A DNA stretch of 64,000 nucleotides from the NCBI GenBank assembly GCA_044464225.1, contig JBIQLN010000001.1:310001-374000 (forward strand), read 5' to 3'. Source of the stretch: 66-474 sp044464225. GTDB lineage: Bacteria > Pseudomonadota > Gammaproteobacteria > Xanthomonadales > Rhodanobacteraceae. Made by a program: the position numbers and the translations under genes. Shown here piece by piece: positions 54,345-62,536 of this stretch. The notes under the pieces are model-generated. The model was not told the DNA's origin. It made no database searches and saw only the letters and a program-made list of their open reading frames with translations. How positions within the stretch are numbered: position 1 is the first letter of the stretch; each line of letters opens with the position of its first letter.

Positions 54345-55192
54345 GGCCGGCGCAGAAGCGCGAGGCGGTGCGATTCTTGGTGGACGTGCATCGACGGCCG
54401 CTGCGCCGGTCCTGTGAGTACGTCGGGTTGTCGCGTGCGGCGTGGTATCGGGCACCGCTGGACTGGACGGTGCGCGATGCCGAGCTCATTGCGGCGCTGG
54501 CGGGCTTGGTCGAGGACCGACCCGGCCGCGGCTTCTGGAAGTGCCGCAAACTGCTGCGGCGCAGCCGCCCGGAATGGAACCACAAGCGGATCTATCGGGT
54601 GTACAAGGCCATGCATCTGAACCTGCGGCGTGCGGCAAAACGGCGTCTGCCCAAACGCGAGCGCGTGCCGCTCTACGTGCCGCGACTACCCGATACCGTC
54701 TGGTCGGCCGACTTCGTGTCCGATGCACTCGCCTGCGGTCGGCGGTTCCGTACCTTCAACGTGGTCGATGACTTCAATCGCGAGGCGCTGCATATCGAGG
54801 TCGACACCTCGATCACATCACAGCGGCTGGTGCGCATCTTCGAACAACTGAAACACAATCGCGGGCTGCCGCAGGTGCTGCGAACCGACAATGGCCCCGA
54901 GTTTCTGGGCGAGGTCTTCGTGCAGTGGGCGAAGGCGAACGGCATGGCCATCCAGTACATCCAGCCCGGCAAGCCCAACCAGAACGCCTACATCGAGCGG
55001 TTCAACCGCACGTTCCGCGAGGAGCTGCTGGACCAGCATCTGTTCCTGCGCCTGGAGGACGTCCGCGAGGCCGTTTACTGGTGGATGATCGAATACAACG
55101 AACAACGCCCACACGACTCGCTCGACGATCTGACGCCGCTCGAGCACCGTCAACAAACCGCCGGAAGTTCTACTTTTGAAGTGTCTGCTTGA
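54338..55192 (+). CDS. IS3-family transposase OrfB (DDE integrase domain)
   Basis: About 285 codons in the -1 frame relative to OrfA, expressed by frameshifting as an OrfAB fusion. HTH_21-like region (KREAVRFLVDVHRRPLRRSCEYVGLSRAAWYR), then the DDE core: first Asp in WSADFVSDAL, second in LRTDNGPEF, Glu in NAYIERFNRTFREELLD. All three acids are present, so the transposase looks intact. No convincing independent start codon was found. Confidence 0.9.
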   Translation, partial: TVGPAQKREAVRFLVDVHRRPLRRSCEYVGLSRAAWYRAPLDWTVRDAELIAALAGLVEDRPGRGFWKCRKLLRRSRPEWNHKRIYRVYKAMHLNLRRAAKRRLPKRERVPLYVPRLPDTVWSADFVSDALACGRRFRTFNVVDDFNREALHIEVDTSITSQRLVRIFEQLKHNRGLPQVLRTDNGPEFLGEVFVQWAKANGMAIQYIQPGKPNQNAYIERFNRTFREELLDQHLFLRLEDVREAVYWWMIEYNEQRPHDSLDDLTPLEHRQQTAGSSTFEVSA

Positions 55193-55207
55193 CGGGGAAG
55201 CTTACGC

Positions 55208-55671
55208 ATCCGCTGTGCGGGTTCGCACCCGTTAGCTCAGGTGTTGAGCACCAAAGCCAGCACAGAGAGCAAAGGAGTGTCATTCAGTGCTTCTCAAATC
55301 ACTCCCAGATTCCTGCAAGCATTCATGTCCGGAGGCATCGACAAGGCATCAAAAATCGTGCGCGAGGACTTATCGTTTCGAGCACCGCTTCAGGAGGGAC
55401 GCGGCAATAGGCCGCCTGCTTTGCGGGTGCGGAGAGCAAGACCAAGTTGTACCCGCTTTTCGTATGCTGCGGCAATGGGCTGACGACGACGAGGTATCGA
55501 CCGCCTACGAGCGCGACATGGAGACTTCGGAGGGTGCGGCAACGATGGCCATGAACGAGTGGCATATGGTGGAGCCGGCGAGCGACCCATACCCATCGGC
55601 AGATGGACGTCGACGCGTTGGCGTTCTTCCGCAAAGAACTATTGCGGGTGGCGCATTGAGCCTCGCGTGCA
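55208..55671. other. Gene-poor stretch right of the IS
   Basis: No intact gene is convincing. A fragment ending MDVDALAFFRKELLRVAH with a stop near 55660 (plus strand) has coding character but no recognisable start. The stretch is less GC-rich than the window average and has mixed frames, consistent with debris. Confidence 0.4.
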
Positions 55672-55907
55672 GTTTTGGGCCGTCTGTGCAAGGAATCGTC
55701 CGATCGCGAAGTCGCGCTGGCTTCTCGGCTCCCACGCTCGAACCGCTGGTGCCTGAGATCATCGAGACCAGCCAATTACCAATCTACAACCATGACTACG
55801 ACGACGCATACCGGGATACGCGCCGTTCCCCCATCAAGTGTGCTGACGCCATGTTGTTTGCGACGCCTGAGCGTGATCGGTCGATGCGAGCAGCAAGTGC
55901 CCGGTAA
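55672..55907 (+). pseudogene. Remnant of an NADPH-dependent FMN reductase gene
   Basis: Plus-strand pieces in two frames: LCKESSDREVALASRLP, then after a frame change LEPLVPEIIETSQLPIYNHDYDDAYRD and IKCADAMLFATPERDRSM before a stop. This matches the flavin reductase fold (GSLRKESFNRK...LEIxEISQLPLYNxDYD...IxxADAVLFVTPEYNRS), but the first strand is frameshifted, a loop is shortened and the C-terminal half is missing. Confidence 0.7.
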
Positions 55908-55938
55908 TTTGCAGCAGCGCTGGGCTGCAATCGAGACG

Positions 55939-56832
55939 ATGCGAAGTTTCTACCGCAGGCTGTATGCGTTTTGGATGCGCGAAGGTATCCGCGGCATCAT
56001 TAGGCGTGGGTTACGACGTCCATCACTCCGCCAACGTTTCGTGGCCCGCCACGCGCCAAAGTCAGGTCCGGGTTTGGAAGTCGGACCGAGCCATAGTCCT
56101 CTGGCTCCAAAATCCGCAGGATTCAACGTCGAAATCCTGGACCATGCTCCCGCGCAAGCGCTGCGCGCGAAATACCGGAACGCGGGCGTGAACCTCGACC
56201 ACATCGAGGACGTCGACTTCATATGGCGTGGCAAGTCGCTGCCTGAAACGATCGGCCGAAGTGGTTGTTACGACTGGATCATCGCAAGCCACGTCATCGA
56301 ACACACTCCGGACTTGGTGGGCTTTCTCCTCGACTGCCAGACGTTGCTGCAGCCCGCGGGCCGATTGACTCTGGTCGTCCCGGACAAACGCTACTGCTTC
56401 GATCATTTCCAGAGCCTGACGTCGACCGGAGACGTGCTGGACGCCCATCAGCTCAGCCGGACCCGTCCATCACCCGGACGCGTATTCGACCACTTCGCGA
56501 ACGCAGTCGGGAAAGGTCGTGGCCGAGTCCTCTCTTGGCATCGGCATGCACCGGGTGCGATGCAACTGGTTCACACCTTGGAAAACGCGCGCGATGCCTG
56601 GCGTTTCGCGCAAACGAATGATGAATACGTCGATGTGTATAGCTGGCGCTTTACGCCCGAGAGCTTTCGCTTGGTCATCGAGGACCTGCGCGACCTCGGC
56701 CTGCTGGAACTCGGGATCACGGAAGGACCGACCGGAGCAGCCAACGAGTTCTGCGCCTGCCTGCAACGCTGCAGCAACCAGCACGGCGACAGAATTGCCA
56801 GATTGGCGGCCATCGAGAAGGCCCAACACTAA
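55939..56832 (+). CDS. SAM-dependent methyltransferase
   Basis: 297 aa. Class I methyltransferase: PGLEVGPSHSPLAP (motif I, G-x-G-x), VEILDHAPA (acidic end of strand 2), and YDWIIASHVIEHTPDLVGFLLDCQTLLQPAGRLTLVVPDKRYCFDHF (motifs II/III of Methyltransf_11). This arrangement is common for enzymes found among surface-polysaccharide or glycan genes. It stands alone amid debris, so original partners may have been lost. ATG 55939 or 55975 could be the start. Substrate unknown. Confidence 0.85.
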   Translation: MRSFYRRLYAFWMREGIRGIIRRGLRRPSLRQRFVARHAPKSGPGLEVGPSHSPLAPKSAGFNVEILDHAPAQALRAKYRNAGVNLDHIEDVDFIWRGKSLPETIGRSGCYDWIIASHVIEHTPDLVGFLLDCQTLLQPAGRLTLVVPDKRYCFDHFQSLTSTGDVLDAHQLSRTRPSPGRVFDHFANAVGKGRGRVLSWHRHAPGAMQLVHTLENARDAWRFAQTNDEYVDVYSWRFTPESFRLVIEDLRDLGLLELGITEGPTGAANEFCACLQRCSNQHGDRIARLAAIEKAQH

Positions 56833-56998
56833 TCAGATGCGGGCACACCCGAGCGGCTCGACGGGCGGCCGGGGCATGCTCGGCTTGCTCCAACGCGCGT
56901 GGATTCGTAACGTCCGCTATCTGGCTACTCGATTGAAAGATTGGTTGACCGCTCCTAGCCGACAGCGACAGCACAGAGCCCACAAACGGACTCTCGCA

Positions 56999-58147
56999 TC
57001 AAAACGCGACCTGCGCGCGCAGCGCAAAGATGCGGGGATCGATGTCCAGGTCGCCACGGTCGCTGAAGGCGCGGATATAGTTGGCCTGCAGCTTGAAGTG
57101 CTTGCCGAGGTACCAGTTCAGGCCCAGGGTCCAGTCGTGTTCGCGGCCGCCGGTGACGCCTCCGTCGTCGAGGTCCAGGGTGGAAAAGCGCAGCGCCACT
57201 TCCACCGCGCCCCAAGGATTCGCCGGTACCGGATTGGAGAACCCGCTGCCCTTGTAACCATGCGCTTCGCCGGTCAACAGCCATGCCGCCGTGACGTAAC
57301 CACCATGGCTCGCGAAGTCCGACATCGCCGGACGATGCATACGCAAGCTCAGGTATTCGCCCTGCAGCAACAGCGGACCGCGCAGCCAGCCGGCTTCCAC
57401 GCCCGCGCGGTCGACGTGATCGACACCTTGCAAGGTGCCCGTGTCGACCAGCCGCACCGGCGCCAGTGCCACTTCAGGGCGCGCGCGCACGCGTGCGGTT
57501 CCGCTGTCCCTTTCCTCGCGCGACGCGGACACGCCCAGGTGGACGACGACATCATTGCGCTGCACCGGCGTGAATACCGCGCGACCAGCGATCGTGGTGC
57601 CGTCGGCATCGGCGTTCAGATCGCCGCGGGCGAACCACACCGCCTGCAGCAGCCACTTCGAAGCGAAGCCCTGTTGCCACTCCAGGCCCACGCGGCGTCC
57701 CTCGTAGATCGCCTGTTCCGGTAGCGCACGTTCGAGGAACAGCGTTGCACCGGTCGAGGTGTTCCCGTCCTCCCAGCCGACCGGCGTCTTGAACTGCCCG
57801 GCCCGGAAACGCCCGACCGGCGTTTCCACGGCGAGATAGTTGTCCACCCACGCGCGCGCCTGGAAATCGTAGCCCGCATTCATTTCGAACACACCGCTCT
57901 TGTTCACGTAAAGATTGAATTCCTTGCGCCGCCAGTCATGGGCGTCGTCGAAAACCTGAGTGCCATTCGGCAGCCGGTCGTTGCCGAAATCATTGCTGTC
58001 GTACTGCAGCAGCCCCTTGAGGCCGACGTCGACGCCATTCCCGAACGTGTAATGGGTGGGCCAGTCGTCGCTGGCGTACGCGGTGATCGCGATCGGCGAC
58101 AACAGCAGTACCAACCATATTCTCGATTTGCGCACGGCTCTCTCCAT
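56999..58147 (-). CDS. OprO/OprP-like anion porin
   Basis: 382 aa. Signal peptide ending AITAYA. The mature protein is a beta-barrel: alternating strands such as FNLYVNKSGVFEMNAGYDFQARAW, VGRFRAGQFKTPVGWED and GLEWQQGFASKWLLQAVWFARGD, with LTGEAHGYKGSGFSNPVP and a C-terminal FALRAQVAF ending in Phe as required for outer-membrane assembly. The pattern is phosphate-selective porin O/P. It starts eight bases after cysA, so here it most likely serves sulfate uptake. The 166-base region right of the methyltransferase (56833-56998) contains no clear gene. Confidence 0.9.
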   Translation of the reverse strand: MERAVRKSRIWLVLLLSPIAITAYASDDWPTHYTFGNGVDVGLKGLLQYDSNDFGNDRLPNGTQVFDDAHDWRRKEFNLYVNKSGVFEMNAGYDFQARAWVDNYLAVETPVGRFRAGQFKTPVGWEDGNTSTGATLFLERALPEQAIYEGRRVGLEWQQGFASKWLLQAVWFARGDLNADADGTTIAGRAVFTPVQRNDVVVHLGVSASREERDSGTARVRARPEVALAPVRLVDTGTLQGVDHVDRAGVEAGWLRGPLLLQGEYLSLRMHRPAMSDFASHGGYVTAAWLLTGEAHGYKGSGFSNPVPANPWGAVEVALRFSTLDLDDGGVTGGREHDWTLGLNWYLGKHFKLQANYIRAFSDRGDLDIDPRIFALRAQVAF

Positions 58148-58155
58148 GGGACCCG

Positions 58156-59286
58156 TCACGGCCCGGCGGGTACGGGCTGCGCGGCCGGTGCCACGGTCCG
58201 GGGATCATGGATCAGTGCGACCGCCGGCTCGGTTCCATCGGGAAAGACTGTGGCGTGGCGCGGACGGATCCGCAAGCAAGCACCTTGATGCCATGCGCCG
58301 TGCGGCCGCTCGCCGTCGAAGACGTCCATTTCCAGGACTTGGCCAAGCGCCGTTGCATCCAGTGTCAGATGCACCGTGCCGCCGGCGCGGAACGCATGGC
58401 GCACGCGCACTGCCCAGCCTTCACCTTCGCCCGGTGCGGCGACGACGAGTTGTTCGGGGCGAACGTAGGCAATGGCCGAGCCGTGGCGTCCATCCCAGCG
58501 ATCGGCACCGAGTACCAGGCCTCCGGCCACGAATTTTCCGTTTTCCCAACGCGCGGCGATCCGGTTGGCCCTGCCGATGAACTCGCAGACGAACGGTGTG
58601 GTCGGATCGTGGTAGATGGCCTCGGGGGTGCCGATCTGTTCGATGCGGCCGCGATTCATCACCGCGACGCGATCGGCCAATTCCAGTGCCTCTTCCTGGT
58701 CGTGGGTGACGAACACCGTCGTCAAGCCGAACTCGTCGTGCAGTTCGCGCAGCCAGCGGCGCAGGTTCACCCGCACCTGCGCATCGAGGGCGCCGAAGGG
58801 TTCGTCGAGCAGCAGCAGGTCCGGTTCCACCGCCAGGGCACGTGCGAGCGCGACACGCTGCCGTTGGCCGCCGGAAAGCTGCGCCGGATAGCGTTTGGCC
58901 ATATCCTGCAGTTGCACGCGTTGCAGCAGGCGCTCGACGCGGGCGGCGATCTCGACGCGCTTCGGGCGTCTCCGCCACGGCCGCACGCGCAGCCCGAACG
59001 CCACGTTTTCCGCGACGGTCAGGTGCCGGAACAGGGCGTAGTGCTGGAATACCAGTCCGACCTTGCGACGGCGCGCATCGACCGCCAGCAAGTCGCGGCC
59101 GTCCTGGCGCACGCTGCCGGACTCGGGATAATCGAGCCCCGCCAGGATGCGCAGCAGCGTGGTCTTGCCGGAGCCTGACGGCCCGAGCAATGCGAGGAAT
59201 TCACCGGGCGGAATATCCAGGCTGACGTCATCCAGTGCCGGATAGTCGGTGAAGCGGCGGACGAGATGCGAAAGTTCGAGCGTCAT
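58156..59286 (-). CDS. cysA: Sulfate/thiosulfate ABC transporter ATPase
   Basis: 376 aa. Walker A GPSGSGKTT, signature LSGGQRQRVALARAL, Walker B LLLLDEPFGALDAQVR, switch FVTHDQEEA; a C-terminal TOBE regulatory domain follows (about 240-376). ATP hydrolysis drives sulfate import with CysT/CysW and Sbp. Start MTLELSHLVRRF at 59286. Third of four transporter genes, ten bases after cysW. Confidence 0.95.
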   Translation of the reverse strand: MTLELSHLVRRFTDYPALDDVSLDIPPGEFLALLGPSGSGKTTLLRILAGLDYPESGSVRQDGRDLLAVDARRRKVGLVFQHYALFRHLTVAENVAFGLRVRPWRRRPKRVEIAARVERLLQRVQLQDMAKRYPAQLSGGQRQRVALARALAVEPDLLLLDEPFGALDAQVRVNLRRWLRELHDEFGLTTVFVTHDQEEALELADRVAVMNRGRIEQIGTPEAIYHDPTTPFVCEFIGRANRIAARWENGKFVAGGLVLGADRWDGRHGSAIAYVRPEQLVVAAPGEGEGWAVRVRHAFRAGGTVHLTLDATALGQVLEMDVFDGERPHGAWHQGACLRIRPRHATVFPDGTEPAVALIHDPRTVAPAAQPVPAGP

Positions 59287-59296
59287 GCGCGTGTCC

Positions 59297-60160
59297 TCAG
59301 CGGCCGGCCGGCGCATGCGCGGCGATCTCGTCGCCGTAGCGCCATTCGAGCAAGGTCTTGATCGCCAACGTCACGAGTGCCAGCAACGCAAGCAGCGAAG
59401 CCACCGCAAATGCGCCGGCGTAGTCGTATTCGTTGTAGCGCATCTCCACCTCCAGCGGCATCGTGGTGGTGAGGCCCCGGATGTGGCCGGACACCACCGA
59501 TACCGCCCCGAATTCACCCATCGCGCGGGCGTTGCACAACAGCACGCCGTACAACAATGCCCAGCGGATGTTCGGCAGCGTCACACGAAAGAACATTTGC
59601 CATCCGTTGGCGCCCAGCACCCGCGCCGCTTCCTCGTCTTCGCTTCCCTGCGCCTGCATCAGCGGAATCAGTTCACGCGCGACGAACGGCGACGTCACGA
59701 ACACCGAAGCGAGTACCAGCCCCGGCACGGCAAAGATGATCCGGACGCCATGCGCGTCGAGCCAGGGGCCGAGCCATCCCTGGGCTCCGAACAACAGCAC
59801 GTAGATCAAACCCGCGATCACCGGCGATACTGCGAAAGGCAGGTCGATCAACGCACCCAGCAAGGCCTTGCCGGGAAAGGTGAAACGCGCCATCGCCCAG
59901 GCAGCGGCGACGCCGAACACGATGTTCAACGGCACCACCATGGCGGCGACCAGCAGCGTCAGGCGGATGGATGCCAACGCCTCAGGCTGCGTGATCGCCA
60001 CGACGAACGTCTGCACGCCCTTGGCGAGCGCTTCGGTGAACACCACTGCCAGCGGCAGCAACAGGAACACCAGCATGAACGCGACCGCGACCAGGATCAG
60101 CAGCGCGCGCTGCAGCCTCCGTGGCCAAATCGACGTGCGTGGCAGCACCACGGCGTTCAT
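59297..60160 (-). CDS. cysW: Sulfate ABC transporter permease CysW
   Basis: 287 aa, six membrane segments. The EAA-loop signature reads EDEEAARVLGANGWQMFFRVTLPNIRWALLYGV; LCNARAMGEFGAVSVVSGHIRG is the hallmark CysW segment. Start MNAVVL at 60160 overlaps the cysT stop by four bases, giving coupling. Confidence 0.95.
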   Translation of the reverse strand: MNAVVLPRTSIWPRRLQRALLILVAVAFMLVFLLLPLAVVFTEALAKGVQTFVVAITQPEALASIRLTLLVAAMVVPLNIVFGVAAAWAMARFTFPGKALLGALIDLPFAVSPVIAGLIYVLLFGAQGWLGPWLDAHGVRIIFAVPGLVLASVFVTSPFVARELIPLMQAQGSEDEEAARVLGANGWQMFFRVTLPNIRWALLYGVLLCNARAMGEFGAVSVVSGHIRGLTTTMPLEVEMRYNEYDYAGAFAVASLLALLALVTLAIKTLLEWRYGDEIAAHAPAGR

Positions 60161-60993
60161 GGCGAGACCTCCGCCCAGCGCCGGCTCCATCGCTGCAGCA
60201 ACGACAGCGCCACCAGCATCACGAAGGAAAAGCCCAGCATCACCACGCCCAACGCGGCCGCACCGGCATAGTCGAACTGTTCCAGTTGCTGCACGATCAG
60301 GAGCGGTGCGATCTCCGTGCGCATCGGCATGTTGCCGGCGATGAAAATCACCGACCCGTACTCGCCCACCGCGCGTGCCAGCGCCAACGCGAACCCGGTG
60401 AGCAGCGCCGGGACCAGCACCGGCAGGATCACCCGCGTGAAGGTCTGCGACCGGCGGGCCCCCAGGCTCTCGGCGGCTTCCTCCATGTCGCGGTCAAGCG
60501 ATTCCAGCACGGGTTGCAGCGTGCGCACCACGAACGGGAATCCGACGAACACCATCGCGATGCCGACACCGAGCTGGGTGTAGGCGACCCGCACCCCGAA
60601 CGCCTCCAGCGCATGCCCCAGCCAGCCATTCGGCGCGTACAGCGCGGTCAGCGCGATGCCGGCGACGGCGGTGGGCAAGGCGAACGGCAGGTCGACCAGT
60701 GCATCCAGCAGGCGCCGCCCGGGAAAGCGGTAGCGCACCAGCACCCATGCGACCAGCAGGCCGAACGCCGCGTTGATCAAGGATGCCGCCAATGCGCCGC
60801 CGAAGCTGAGTTTCAGCGCGGCCTGCGTACGCGGGGTGGCGAGAAGCTGCAAGAGGCCGGCAACACCGATGCCGGAAGCCTTCCACGCCAGCGCCGCCAG
60901 GGGCAGCAGCACGATCAGCCCGAGGAACGCCAGCGTGTAGCCGACGCTGAGCCCGAATCCCGGCAACACTCGATGATGTTTCGCGAGAGCCAT
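60157..60993 (-). CDS. cysT: Sulfate ABC transporter permease CysT
   Basis: 278 aa, six membrane segments. It starts HHRVLPGFGLSVGYTLAFLGLIVLLPLAALA, the typical CysT entry, and has EEAAESLGARRSQTFTRVILPVLVPALLTGFALALARAVGEYGSVIFIAGN. Forms the channel with CysW. Located 37 bases after sbp. Confidence 0.95.
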   Translation of the reverse strand: MALAKHHRVLPGFGLSVGYTLAFLGLIVLLPLAALAWKASGIGVAGLLQLLATPRTQAALKLSFGGALAASLINAAFGLLVAWVLVRYRFPGRRLLDALVDLPFALPTAVAGIALTALYAPNGWLGHALEAFGVRVAYTQLGVGIAMVFVGFPFVVRTLQPVLESLDRDMEEAAESLGARRSQTFTRVILPVLVPALLTGFALALARAVGEYGSVIFIAGNMPMRTEIAPLLIVQQLEQFDYAGAAALGVVMLGFSFVMLVALSLLQRWSRRWAEVSP

Positions 60994-61030
60994 GCCGACA
61001 CCTCGTCAGGGGGTGGGTTCAGCAAGCCGG

Positions 61031-62035
61031 TTACGAACCGGGTCCGATCTGGTCGAATACACCGCCGTCGGCGAAGAATTTCGCCTGCGCCTTGCGCCAG
61101 TCGCCGAACAGTTCCGCGATGGTGAAAGTCTTCACCGGCGGAAACTGGCCGGCGTATTTGCGCGCCGCTTGCGGCAGGCGCGGACGGTAGAAGTGCTGCG
61201 CCCCGATGTCCTGCCCCTGCGGCGTGTACAGGAATTCCAGGTAGGCCTCAGCCACCGCGCGGTTGCCGTTTTTCGCGACGTTGGCATCCACCACCGCCAC
61301 CGGCGGCTCGGCCAGGATCGTCATCGAGGGCACCACGATGTCGAAACGATCCTTGCCCAGTTCGCGCTGGGCCAGGAGCGCCTCGTTTTCCCATGCCAGC
61401 AATACGTCACCCATCCCGCGCTGGACGAACGTGTTGGTCGCGCCGCGGGCACCGGTATCGAGCACCGGCACGTTCCGGAACAGCGCGTGCACGAACGCGC
61501 GGGCCCTGGCTTCGCTGCCGCCCGGCTGCTTCAGCGCATAGCCCCACGCGGCGAGGAAATTCCAGCGCGCTCCGCCGGAGGTCTTGGGATTCGGCGTGAT
61601 CACCTGCACGCCCGGCTTGACCAGGTCGGGCCAATCCCGGATTTGCTTCGGATTGCCCTTGCGCACCAGGAACACGATGGTCGAGGTGTACGGCGAGGCG
61701 TTGTCCGGCAATCGTTGCTGCCAGTTTTTCGCGATCAATCCGCGATCGGCGATGGCGTCGATGTCGTAGGCCAGGGCGAGGGTCACGACATCGGCCGGCA
61801 AACCGTCCGCCACCGAGCGTGCCTGCTTGCCGGAGCCGCCGTGCGACATCCGGACCACCACGTCATCGCCGTGCTGCGCCTTCCATTGCGCCGCGAACGC
61901 GCGGTTGATGTCCTGGTACAGCTCGCGGGTCGGATCGTAGGAAACGTTGAGCAGCGTGACGGTCCTGGCGAACGCGTGACCTGCAGCGAACGTGGTGAAC
62001 AACGCCAGCAGCAACAGGATCTTGTTCTTCTTCAT
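61031..62035 (-). CDS. sbp: Periplasmic sulfate-binding protein
   Basis: 334 aa. Signal peptide LLLLALFTTFAAGHAFA. Ligand-binding and fold signatures: TLLNVSYDPTRELYQDINRAFAAQW, SHGGSGKQARSVADGLPADVVTLAL, NPKTSGGARWNFLAAWGYAL and DVLLAWENEALL. First gene of the sulfate operon; GGAGG lies before the ATG on the minus strand. Sequence alone does not separate sulfate from thiosulfate preference. Confidence 0.95.
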   Translation of the reverse strand: MKKNKILLLLALFTTFAAGHAFARTVTLLNVSYDPTRELYQDINRAFAAQWKAQHGDDVVVRMSHGGSGKQARSVADGLPADVVTLALAYDIDAIADRGLIAKNWQQRLPDNASPYTSTIVFLVRKGNPKQIRDWPDLVKPGVQVITPNPKTSGGARWNFLAAWGYALKQPGGSEARARAFVHALFRNVPVLDTGARGATNTFVQRGMGDVLLAWENEALLAQRELGKDRFDIVVPSMTILAEPPVAVVDANVAKNGNRAVAEAYLEFLYTPQGQDIGAQHFYRPRLPQAARKYAGQFPPVKTFTIAELFGDWRKAQAKFFADGGVFDQIGPGS

Positions 62036-62536
62036 GTCTGCCTCCGTGTGTCATCGGTGGAAAATGCGCGTCTGCGCGTTCCGGTGTTCGATGGAGCGGA
62101 ACGAGCGTCAGATCGGCACGTTCACCTTCCCTGGTCCGACATGTTGGTCTTCGACTGGCTCCAATGGCTCACGGCAAGCTTGCTGCGGGGACAGACACCC
62201 GTTTCCGGCGCGCCACGCACGTCGGACGAGATTTCGGAAATGGTCAGGTGCGCCGGTGGCGCGGGGCGTTCGACAGGCTGGATACGCCGGAAAGGATGGT
62301 CCCGGGCTCGTGCCAAAACATCGGCGTGGCGCGGCCCGCAGAAGAACCCGGGGCGGCGGTCGGGTGCTGCATCAGGATTTGGCGGGTATCGCGCATGTAT
62401 TCATCCGGCGGGCGTCCGAGCGTCGGATGCAATGCAACCATGCAGATCGTTAAGCAGATGCTAGCCAATTATAGGTTGCAAATTCGCCCGCATTTTGCCC
62501 GAAACATGTACGGGGTTGCGCCACCTCGCCCATTGA
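62036..62536. promoter_or_regulatory. Upstream region of the sulfate operon
   Basis: A 501-base gap between sbp (minus) and dinB (minus). On the minus strand a perfect TATAAT (62473-62468) lies about 430 bases before sbp, with no strong -35. Downstream of it a frame from ATG 62441 to 62244 could encode 65 residues (MVALHPTLGRPPDEYMRD...) but lacks a ribosome site. CGTTCCG (62077-62083) and CGGAACG (62097-62103) form a dyad close to sbp. Together these would fit a long regulated leader, but none is proven. Confidence 0.4.

Larger units (their letters stand above)
54007..55207 (+). mobile_element. IS3-family insertion sequence
   Basis: About 1201 bases. The ends are long imperfect inverted repeats: the outer 13 bases GCGTAAGCTTCCC at 54007-54019 match exactly the complement of 55195-55207, and inner blocks AGACAC and AAGTAGAACTT also match within about 47 bases. 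It contains two overlapping frames, orfA and orfB, joined by an A7 slippery site, as in IS3-family elements. No direct target duplication is seen, which suggests an old insertion or a deletion next to it. Confidence 0.88.

Noticed and set aside
55225..55255. tRNA-like D-arm TAGCTCAGGTGTTGAGC after the IS
   Set aside because: No matching anticodon stem or T-arm follows, and the acceptor ends do not pair. Probably chance.
62244..62441. 65-residue frame upstream of sbp as a gene
   Set aside because: No ribosome-binding site and no recognisable motif; mentioned only as part of the possible leader.
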